Positions 57,152 through 64,000 of a stretch of 64,000 bases of DNA are shown one piece after another. Each line of letters starts with the position of its first letter. The first letter of the stretch is position 1. The stretch lies in assembly GCA_029243545.1 (NCBI GenBank), contig JAQWRV010000011.1:1-64000 (forward strand), given 5' to 3'. The notes under the pieces were generated by a model, which was given only the letters and a program-made list of their open reading frames with translations, was not told the origin of the DNA and ran no database searches. A program made the translations under genes and the position numbers. Origin of the DNA: Rhodospirillaceae bacterium. GTDB lineage: Bacteria > Pseudomonadota > Alphaproteobacteria > Rhodospirillales > Rhodospirillaceae.

Positions 57152-58432
57152 TTACGGCTCGCGCACACCGCGCAGCACATAGAGGCCTATACACAGAAAA
57201 ACCAAAATGCTGACCATGCCGATTCGCTGGCTGCCGGCCAAGACCGTAATCCATCCAACGGCAAACGGGCCGGCAAAGCTGGTGACCTTTCCTGATACTG
57301 CATAAAGCCCAAACATTTCCCCGCGCATGCCCGGTGGGGCGAGGCGCGCCATCATCGTACGGCTGGCTGCTTGAACCGGCCCAAAGAAAATACTCATGGT
57401 CAGGGCGGCAATCCAAAACTGCGTCGGCGTTTGAGCCAGCAACACGCCAGTGGATGTGGCAATCAGTGCCACGAGGCTAATGGCCAGGGTTTGCTTTGAG
57501 CCAAAGCGGTCATCGACAAAACCAAACACGGCAGCCCCTGTTCCTGCGGTGATGTTCAAAGCAATGCCGAATAGGATAATATCTTCTAGGGTCATGCCGA
57601 ATGTCCCCGCCGCATAAATTCCACCGAATGCAAACATGGTGTTGACGCCATCGATGTAAATCATGCGTGCGATGAGAAAACGAAAACTGTTGGCGTGCCG
57701 CTTTGCCTGTTTGATCGTCTGGACCAAGGCAGACAGGCCGTGCTTGACGGCCGCCCCCATGGGCAAGCCTGTCGGTGGTGTATCCGGTGTAAACACAAAC
57801 AATGGCCAGGCGAATACGGCCACCCAACCAGCTGTTAGAAGCATTGTCGCACGCACGTGCTCTGCGTTCTCTTTGTCTAGATTGAACGGCGCAGGGTCTG
57901 CTTGCACAAACACCACCAAGGCAATGACGAGGCAACAGAGTCCACCTAAATATCCTAGGCCCCATGACAATCCCGATAACCGTCCCAGGCGCTCGGGTGT
58001 TGTCAGCGTCGGCAGCATAGCATTGTAAAACACCAGGCTGACTTCAAAGGCCATGGTGGCGACCACCACGGCGGCCAAGGCCAAAGGGATCGAAGTTACA
58101 TCAGGGGCGGCAAACCAAAGCGTCGCCGTTGCCACGATGCACAGTAGGGTAAATCCGGCCAGCCATGGTTTCTGGCGGCCAGTATGGTCAGCAATGGCGC
58201 CGGTGACCGGGCTGGTCAGTGCAATCAGGAGGCCGGCGATGCCCGTGGCCGTTCCCCAGAGCGCCGTGCCTGTTTCCGGGTCCGCTGCAATCGCCTGGGT
58301 GAAGTACGCCGCAAACACGAAGGTGGAGACAACGGTGGGAAAACCGGAGTTGGAAAAATCAAAAAAGGCCCAGGAGGCCTGTGCTCGCATGCTGGCCTGG
58401 GTGCCTGCCCGGGCGCCTTTTTTATTGACCAC
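57152..58432 (-). CDS. UMF1/Atg22-like MFS transporter
   Basis: 426 residues with 11 to 12 membrane segments. ASWAFFDFSNSGFPTVVSTFVFAAYFTQ near the start and PVTGAIADHTGRQKPWLAGF are hallmarks of the Atg22/UMF1 MFS family, and the late FGPVQAASRTMMARLAPPGMRGEMFGLYAVSGK is also typical. The substrate is unknown. The start is GTG at 58432, sharing its G with the TAG stop of the Gfo/Idh gene (TAGTG), so translation is coupled. An internal ATG at 58390 is an alternative. Confidence 0.85.
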   Translation of the reverse strand: MVNKKGARAGTQASMRAQASWAFFDFSNSGFPTVVSTFVFAAYFTQAIAADPETGTALWGTATGIAGLLIALTSPVTGAIADHTGRQKPWLAGFTLLCIVATATLWFAAPDVTSIPLALAAVVVATMAFEVSLVFYNAMLPTLTTPERLGRLSGLSWGLGYLGGLCCLVIALVVFVQADPAPFNLDKENAEHVRATMLLTAGWVAVFAWPLFVFTPDTPPTGLPMGAAVKHGLSALVQTIKQAKRHANSFRFLIARMIYIDGVNTMFAFGGIYAAGTFGMTLEDIILFGIALNITAGTGAAVFGFVDDRFGSKQTLAISLVALIATSTGVLLAQTPTQFWIAALTMSIFFGPVQAASRTMMARLAPPGMRGEMFGLYAVSGKVTSFAGPFAVGWITVLAGSQRIGMVSILVFLCIGLYVLRGVREP

Positions 58433-59364
58433 TAAATTAAACCTGCCACTGATCGGATTTGGTTGGCGAGCTGAAGCGCTGTGAGGCCGTCATCTCCCGT
58501 CGCCCCTTCAACGGTTCCCGAACCGGTAGCCTTGGCGAAGGCCTTAAGCTGACGGCGCAGCGCATCCTCCCGTTCCACTGAAATCTCTTCACCTCCAGTC
58601 GGAGTTAGGCGGTGCAGCTGTTGTGATGTGCGGTGTAGCTGCTGGGAGGTGAAGTCGACGGTGTAAATACTGTCTTCTGTCTCGACGATCATTTCGCGTA
58701 CGGGTGACCCCGTTTTCCGATCAGCCGATAATTCAACAGAGATCGCTCCGCCGATTATAAATCCAGCTTTGACCGCATGCTCCGTTGCACCACTGGAAAC
58801 GCGAACGTCACTCACGTCTTGGTTCGTGAACAAGGACAACAACTCAAGATCGTGAATCATCAGGTCGAGCACCGCGTCAATATCGTAGGTGCGGTCTTGC
58901 GGTGAGTTATGGCGCCGTGCGGCTATGCGTGTTACGGCACTTCCTTCTTCTAATTGTTCGTGTAGCGTGCAGATCGCAGGATTGAACCGCTCAATATGCC
59001 CGACCTGGAGTACGGCACCGCCTTGTTCCGCTGCTGTAATCATCATCTTGGCATCGCTCTCTGATACCGAGACCGGCTTTTCCACCAAACAAGAAACCCC
59101 CTGCTGCAACAACGGAACGGCAGTCGCGGCATGATCAACGGTGGGAACGGCGACAATCGCAAAGTCCACTTTTCCAAACAGACTGCTTACATCTGGAGCG
59201 ACCAGACTTTGGGTTTCTGTGCCAACGTGGACAGCCCAGCCTGGTTTGTGGTCGAGGATAGCAGCAAGCTCAATGCCAGGGGTGTCAACGCATGCGCGCA
59301 CATGGTTCATACCCATGCGGCCTAAACCAATAACTGCGGCCCTGAGTACCGGAGGATTTGACAT
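58432..59364 (-). CDS. Gfo/Idh/MocA family oxidoreductase
   Basis: 310 residues. AAVIGLGRMGMNHVRAC near the start binds NAD(P), and CLVEKPVSVSESDAK carries the family's catalytic Lys-Pro. The C-terminal alpha/beta domain follows. It lies ten bases downstream of a DegT aminotransferase, which suggests a WbpB/WbpE-like pair that oxidises and then aminates C3 of UDP-GlcNAc uronate, but the acetyltransferase partner WbpD is not seen. The ATG at 59364 is chosen because the longer frame would run into the aminotransferase. Confidence 0.85.
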   Translation of the reverse strand: MSNPPVLRAAVIGLGRMGMNHVRACVDTPGIELAAILDHKPGWAVHVGTETQSLVAPDVSSLFGKVDFAIVAVPTVDHAATAVPLLQQGVSCLVEKPVSVSESDAKMMITAAEQGGAVLQVGHIERFNPAICTLHEQLEEGSAVTRIAARRHNSPQDRTYDIDAVLDLMIHDLELLSLFTNQDVSDVRVSSGATEHAVKAGFIIGGAISVELSADRKTGSPVREMIVETEDSIYTVDFTSQQLHRTSQQLHRLTPTGGEEISVEREDALRRQLKAFAKATGSGTVEGATGDDGLTALQLANQIRSVAGLI

Positions 59365-59374
59365 GGGAGAACGA

Positions 59375-60514
59375 TTAAGCCCCAACAGCCGATCTGACGG
59401 CCGCAATGACGCGGTCTTGAGACTCAGCATCGAGGTAGGGGTGCATTGGCAGACTGATGACCTGGCGCGCCAAGTCTTCCGTGACCGGCAAGCCGCTGTT
59501 GTTCAATAGGTATTTCTTGTAGGGCGCGTGGGTGTGAACCGGGTTCGGATAGAACAACGCTGTTGGTATGCCCTCGGTTGCAAGGGTTTCAGCAATGGCG
59601 CCGCGTGCAGGAGAGGTCACCGTATATTGCGCCCAAACGGACGTTGCCCCGTCTATGATTTGGGGTGTTTTTACAACGTTACTTAAACCTTCTGAATAGC
59701 GGGCGGCCACTTCATTTCGCAAATCGCATTCTTCATCGAAGATTGTCAGTTTTGCCAACAATACGGCAGCCTGAATTGTATCAAGCCGTGCGGTCAAGCC
59801 GAGCCTTGAGACTTCACCGTTGCCGCCACCGTTGCCGTGCACACGCACCCGCTTCATGCGCTCAATAAAATCCGTGTCGTCTGCCAACACAGCTCCTCCA
59901 TCGCCATAACAGGACAATGGTTTGGAGGGATAAAAACTGGTGGCAGTGACCCGGCCGAACCCTCCAATTGGGGCGCCTTTGTAGGTCGCGCCAAAACTCT
60001 GGGCCGCATCGTCTAAAACCCACATCCCCTCATCTTTGGCTAGAGGAAGAATGCGGTCGTAATCGGCCGGTTGTCCGAACAGGTCGACCGTCATCACAAC
60101 TTTTGGTCTGAGTCCCGCAGCCTTTGCGGCCGCGACAGCTAAACCCAGACTATCAACGTCCATGTTAAAGGTATCTGGATCAACATCGACAAACACAGGA
60201 TGCGCGCCGAGTAGGGCGGGTACTTCTGCAGACGACGTAAAGGTGAAGGAGGGCACGAATACGGCATCGCCTTCCCCCACATCGTCCGCCATCAGCGGTA
60301 TCATCAATGCGTCGGTACCGCTGGAGCATCCGAGGCAGTGCGTCGCGCTGGCGCGGGCTGCAAGCGCGGTCTCCAGTTCAATCACTTCCGGCCCCGTCAC
60401 GAACGCGCCGTGATCCAGAACCCTTGCGATGCCTTGATCAATAAGGCCAGAAATCCGGCGCCGCTGGGCTTGTAAGTCAATGAATGGCAAAGAAGGGGAC
60501 GCGGTATCGCGCAT
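59375..60514 (-). CDS. DegT/DnrJ/EryC1/StrS family aminotransferase
   Basis: 379 residues. A PLP sugar aminotransferase: FIDLQAQ at the start, GCSSGTDALMIPL, PSFTFTSSAEVPALLGAHPVFVDVDP, DDAAQSFGATYKG and the lysine K198 in SFYPSKPLSCYGDGG. Members aminate 3- or 4-keto nucleotide sugars (WbpE, PglE, LegC). Here it could serve the Gfo/Idh partner, or be the missing 4-aminotransferase of the legionaminate route. First gene of the aminotransferase-Gfo-MFS operon, divergent from the ABC exporter. Confidence 0.9.
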   Translation of the reverse strand: MRDTASPSLPFIDLQAQRRRISGLIDQGIARVLDHGAFVTGPEVIELETALAARASATHCLGCSSGTDALMIPLMADDVGEGDAVFVPSFTFTSSAEVPALLGAHPVFVDVDPDTFNMDVDSLGLAVAAAKAAGLRPKVVMTVDLFGQPADYDRILPLAKDEGMWVLDDAAQSFGATYKGAPIGGFGRVTATSFYPSKPLSCYGDGGAVLADDTDFIERMKRVRVHGNGGGNGEVSRLGLTARLDTIQAAVLLAKLTIFDEECDLRNEVAARYSEGLSNVVKTPQIIDGATSVWAQYTVTSPARGAIAETLATEGIPTALFYPNPVHTHAPYKKYLLNNSGLPVTEDLARQVISLPMHPYLDAESQDRVIAAVRSAVGA

Positions 60515-60719
60515 ATAAAGGAGGACCTCTGTCAGGCTGGTCGAACGCCAGGAAAAAGCCGCGCAGCGCGTTGCCCAGATAGATGAGCAACCTACATCTT
60601 TCCCGCAACTCTTGTAAATGTGCGGGGTTCCTGGCCAACGCGACTGTTTTGGTGCTGGCTAACCCGCGCTTAGGCGCTGGACAAGACGCCCACCGCGCCG
60701 TTAACTGCCCGTCAGCACC

Positions 60720-62504
60720 ATGACTTACTCAGCGCAAATCCCGCCCACAGTCCCATTACTCCGCCGTCTCGTGCGGGAAGCCGTCGCACCCTATGGCGGG
60801 CGCTTGGTTTTAGCCGTGCTGTGCATGGTTGCTGTTGCCGCCACCACAGCTAGCTTAGCCTGGCTGATGGACCCGGTAGTCAACAGCGTCTTTGTGGACC
60901 GCCGGGAAGACCTGCTATGGCCGGTCGGTGGTGCCGTGCTGACAGTCTTCACGATCAAGGGCCTGGCCACCTATGCCCAAACGGTTTTGATGACCGCGGT
61001 CGGGCAATCTGTTCTGATGGATATGCAAAACCGGCTGTTCCGGCATCTGATGACGCAAGACCTGGCGTTTTTTCAAGGTCAATCGACCGGTAGCTTGATG
61101 TCCCGCTTCACCACGGACATTGGCATGATGCGCCAAGCTGTATCGACGGCTCTGACCGGCATCGGAAAAGACACGCTGTCTGTACTCTTTCTTGTTGGCG
61201 TGATGTTTTATCAAGACTGGTTACTGGCCGCAGTGGCGTTTGTCGTTTTCCCGGCCACGGTTATTCCTATTGCAACCTTGGGCCGGCGTCTTCGGCACAT
61301 GACGGCAGACACACAGGCGCAAACCGGCAGTTTGATGACACTTCTGCAACAGACGTTCACTGGAATGCGTCTAGTCAAGTCGTATCGTATGGAAAAATAC
61401 GAATCAGACCGCGCGGCTATCCTCACGGCCAATATCCGCAATCTTGTCGTCCGTGCAGAACGCTTCAAAGCCATGGCGAGCCCCTTGATGGAAACCATCG
61501 GCGGCGTGGCCGTCACCATTGTTATTGTTTACGGCGGCTGGCGGGTTATTCAAGAAACCACATCGGCGGGTGCGTTCTTCTCTTTTTTAACAGCCCTCCT
61601 GATGGCTTATCGCCCGATGAAAGCGCTCGCCAATCTTAATGCACAAATCCAAGAAGGCCTGGCCGGTGCGGAACGCCTGTTTGCCATCTTAGATACGGCC
61701 CCAAACCTCAATGAAGAGCCGCAGGCAAAACCTCTAACGGTGACCGGCGGCGGCATACATTTCGACAGCGTGTCTTTTGAATACGGTGACGGCAAGGCGG
61801 CGTTGCATGGCGTGTCTTTAGATGCTCCTGCAGGTCAGACGACCGCTCTTGTTGGCCCATCCGGCGCGGGAAAAACCACGATCCTAAATCTAATACCGCG
61901 GTTTTTTGATGGCACGTCCGGGAACGTATGGGTCGATGGCCAGGACGTCAGGTCGGTAACGCTTGACTCACTGCGCGATGCCATCGGACTCGTAACTCAA
62001 GATGTCGTGTTGTTTGATGACACGGTCCGCGCCAACATCCGTTTCGGAAACCCAACGGCGTCTGAAGCGGATGTTGAAGCTGCGGCTGACGCTGCGGGGG
62101 CCTCCAGCTTTATTACCGCGCTTCCGATGGGGTTCGACACCGTGGTCGGTGAGCGAGGCGAGTCTTTGTCAGGCGGCCAACGGCAACGGATTGCTATTGC
62201 CCGGGCGGTCCTTAAGGATGCGCCTATTCTGCTGTTGGACGAGGCTACAAGTGCGCTCGATTCTGAAACAGAGCACCAGATTCAGGGGGCCATGGACGCC
62301 CTGCGGAAGGATAGAACAACGGTTGTGATTGCTCACCGCCTTGCTACGGTTCAGAACGCCGACCTTATTCACGTCATCGTTGATGGCAAGGTTGTTGAAA
62401 GCGGAGCACATGGAGCGTTGATAGCGCAGGGCGGTACGTATGCGCGGCTCTATACTTTGCAATTCGCTGCGGCGGAAACCCGCCAAAGCGTTGCCGCAAA
62501 CTAA
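60720..62504 (+). CDS. msbA: MsbA-type ABC exporter (fused permease and ATPase)
   Basis: 594 residues. A six-helix transmembrane domain spans about 20-330 and an ATPase about 345-580, with Walker A GPSGAGKTT at 379-387, signature LSGGQRQR near 484-491 and Walker B ILLLDEATSALD. This half-size layout matches MsbA, the lipid A-core flippase, and related lipid or glycan exporters. Its place beside surface-sugar genes fits export of a lipid-linked glycan. The stop overlaps the convergent glycosyltransferase stop by four bases. Confidence 0.83.
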   Translation: MTYSAQIPPTVPLLRRLVREAVAPYGGRLVLAVLCMVAVAATTASLAWLMDPVVNSVFVDRREDLLWPVGGAVLTVFTIKGLATYAQTVLMTAVGQSVLMDMQNRLFRHLMTQDLAFFQGQSTGSLMSRFTTDIGMMRQAVSTALTGIGKDTLSVLFLVGVMFYQDWLLAAVAFVVFPATVIPIATLGRRLRHMTADTQAQTGSLMTLLQQTFTGMRLVKSYRMEKYESDRAAILTANIRNLVVRAERFKAMASPLMETIGGVAVTIVIVYGGWRVIQETTSAGAFFSFLTALLMAYRPMKALANLNAQIQEGLAGAERLFAILDTAPNLNEEPQAKPLTVTGGGIHFDSVSFEYGDGKAALHGVSLDAPAGQTTALVGPSGAGKTTILNLIPRFFDGTSGNVWVDGQDVRSVTLDSLRDAIGLVTQDVVLFDDTVRANIRFGNPTASEADVEAAADAAGASSFITALPMGFDTVVGERGESLSGGQRQRIAIARAVLKDAPILLLDEATSALDSETEHQIQGAMDALRKDRTTVVIAHRLATVQNADLIHVIVDGKVVESGAHGALIAQGGTYARLYTLQFAAAETRQSVAAN

Positions 62505-64000
62505 CGGGATTCCATAATTAGTTTCTCGAAGATGTCTGAGATCTCATCAATGGCTGACATGTTGTTAAACAGGGTAGGGGCCGACTCTGATATTTTTGTT
62601 CGCACCGAGGTCCGGAAAGCGGTGTCATGCACGAGGCGAGCCGCAGTTTTCACATAATCCTCGGCGCTATCCACAACACACTCCATTACGCCCATATGTT
62701 TATAGAGGGCAAGAGTATGACGGCCGCGCATAAACGCACCTGGCCAATGAACGATAGGCGTTCCAGCCGCCAGGCTCTCCAAACTTGTTTTTCCTCCTGC
62801 CCAGAACGGCACATCTAATAAAACGTCGGCCGATTTGAGGAAGGCCAGGAAATCTTTGCTGCGCACGCGCGGAATAAGTTTAACGCGTGTCATATTGTTC
62901 TTAACTGCTTGTCTCAGCCGGTTCGTGAATACTTCATTTGAATGCGACCCTACCTCTAGAAAATAGAGGTGGGCAGTCTGGTCGTGTTCGAGCAAAGCCG
63001 CGATGACGGAATCAAACTCAGGGTGAATTTTGAACAAGCTTTGCGCGCATAAATAGGCGGGCGCCTCCGGGTCCAGGCCGAATTTCTGTTTATTGGCAAC
63101 GGCCAACGAGACGTCAGGCTTATCAACGCATAGTGACAAACCCTCAACGGGTATTAGTTGTTCACTGTAGTGATGGCGAGCATTGTCCGGCTCCATATCT
63201 GCAACCGAAAGAAAGGCGTCTATGTTTGGTATGCCGCTAGTGACCGGATGGCCCCAGCCCATCACTTGAACGGCGGCAGAACGGGCGAAGGCGAGAAAGT
63301 AAACCAGATCTTCCATGCCGATCTCGGGAAAATAAATTAGGTCTGCTTCTGCTTCAGCGACGAGTGCACGTGCGGCAGGTAAATTATCTGGTAGGTCCAC
63401 CACAGAATCGGCCAAGGCAGCAATTTCGGGCGCTACAGGGTCAGTGAGAGGAATGATCGGGCTGCGCAACAGTGTGACGTGAAATCTCTCGCGATCAAGG
63501 TGCGCAATCAACCCACGGCTTAAATATCCAACCGTATGACTACGTAGAAAACTAGAAAGAATAGCGACCTTATATCGACCCTGGTGCACCGACTTTTTAA
63601 TATGCGGCGCCACTGTTGCCAAATCAGGACATATATCTAAGTAAAACTGAGCAATTTGTTTCTGCAGATCACGATCATTTTTTCCTTGGTAGGCCAAATA
63701 AAAATTAGTGAAGCCGCCCGCTGTATAGGGGTCGCCAATAGTTTCGCGTGGTAGCGCCGTTAAAGCCTTCTGAATCCTCAACCGGTCTTCATTAATGGTG
63801 GCTTGGTCGCTAGCGATGACCGGTAACGCCAATGCGCGTTTGAGATTCAAGAGCGAGCGAAAAGAAGGGTCGATCTCCAACTCAAGCGCCTTGTCAAACA
63901 GGGCGCGCGCTTCGTCAATTCGCCCTGCTTTTTCCTCCGTCCTTGCCAAGTAATATGTTGCCTCCTGGTGCTCTGGCAGATGTTGCAACACGAAGCGAAA
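62501..64000 (-). CDS. TPR-containing O-GlcNAc-transferase-like (SPINDLY/GT41) glycosyltransferase, partial
   Basis: The frame is open through the right edge, so the N-terminus is missing; 499 residues are visible. A TPR-like helix pair (YYLARTEEKAGRIDEARALFDKALEL) opens the visible part. The GT41 domain follows: KVAILSSFLRSHTVGYLSRGLI, QVMGWGHPVTSGIPNIDAFLS, and the UDP-sugar site CAQSLFKIHPEFD and WAGGKTSLESLAAGTPIVHWPG. Bacterial members glycosylate proteins, in several cases flagellin or adhesins, or act as polysaccharide transferases. The sugar used could be the product of this locus, but that is inference. Confidence 0.85.
   Translation of the reverse strand, partial: FRFVLQHLPEHQEATYYLARTEEKAGRIDEARALFDKALELEIDPSFRSLLNLKRALALPVIASDQATINEDRLRIQKALTALPRETIGDPYTAGGFTNFYLAYQGKNDRDLQKQIAQFYLDICPDLATVAPHIKKSVHQGRYKVAILSSFLRSHTVGYLSRGLIAHLDRERFHVTLLRSPIIPLTDPVAPEIAALADSVVDLPDNLPAARALVAEAEADLIYFPEIGMEDLVYFLAFARSAAVQVMGWGHPVTSGIPNIDAFLSVADMEPDNARHHYSEQLIPVEGLSLCVDKPDVSLAVANKQKFGLDPEAPAYLCAQSLFKIHPEFDSVIAALLEHDQTAHLYFLEVGSHSNEVFTNRLRQAVKNNMTRVKLIPRVRSKDFLAFLKSADVLLDVPFWAGGKTSLESLAAGTPIVHWPGAFMRGRHTLALYKHMGVMECVVDSAEDYVKTAARLVHDTAFRTSVRTKISESAPTLFNNMSAIDEISDIFEKLIMESR

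Noticed and set aside
60517-60524. AAAGGAGG, a perfect Shine-Dalgarno-like string on the plus strand
   Set aside because: No start codon follows at usable distance. It lies in the divergent promoter region upstream of the minus-strand aminotransferase.

Overview
The window reads as chromosomal DNA of an alphaproteobacterium, most likely a free-living (perhaps marine) Rhodospirillales-like lineage. This rests on gene order and family type: hemW-rdgB-rph divergent from hrcA-grpE, dnaK-dnaJ-dapB-nth, mutS-glnD-murJ-trpS followed by NfuA and UspA genes, and a DapC-type aminotransferase abutting ftsK. GC is moderately high. No rRNA, tRNA, CRISPR array, phage or insertion sequence was recognised. 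Many starts are GTG or TTG, and several starts were placed by Shine-Dalgarno spacing or by 1-4 bp overlaps with the preceding stop.

Layout. 1-9.6 kb: a PhyH dioxygenase cut by the left edge, a glutathione transferase, two distant methyltransferase paralogues (1.2-2.4 and 8.5-9.6 kb) flanking ftsK, a DapC-like aminotransferase, a two-domain VOC protein, a decayed oxidoreductase and a small unknown gene. 9.9-14.4 kb: the heme/nucleotide-sanitation/RNase PH operon and the divergent heat-shock repressor and GrpE genes. 14.5-18.9 kb: a soluble-sugar-dehydrogenase-like secreted protein, then an unusual run of four ASCH-domain paralogues with a GNAT acetyltransferase in the middle, the last paralogue membrane-anchored. 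This run is the best candidate in the window for something undescribed. 18.9-28.8 kb: a RidA remnant, dnaK, dnaJ, dapB, nth running into a truncated EI24 gene, an adenosine kinase-like gene, typA and an AmpG-like permease.

28.8-44.2 kb: a DUF3891 gene, mutS with a repeat-coded N-terminal extension, glnD with a possible 13-residue leader peptide, murJ, trpS, a RutE-like reductase, a secreted polysaccharide deacetylase, a Bax-like glucosaminidase, NfuA, UspA, and a TIGR02186/TauE pair. The convergent ends of the deacetylase and Bax genes are separated by a perfect 15-bp inverted repeat made of two copies of a 12-bp palindrome.

44.3-64 kb: a surface-sugar region. A class III aminotransferase, GDP-fucose genes (gmd, fcl), and neuC and neuA run left. 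neuB, a PglD/NeuD-like acetyltransferase, a CBS-nucleotidyltransferase (PtmE-like), a short-chain dehydrogenase (PtmA-like) and a PglF/CapD-like 4,6-dehydratase run right. Together these resemble a legionaminic-acid-type nonulosonate pathway. Beyond purH lie an MFS gene, a Gfo/Idh oxidoreductase and a DegT aminotransferase in one operon, an MsbA-type ABC exporter, and a SPINDLY/OGT-like TPR glycosyltransferase cut by the right edge. The likely joint job of these genes is to make nucleotide sugars and glycosylate surface polymers or flagellin.
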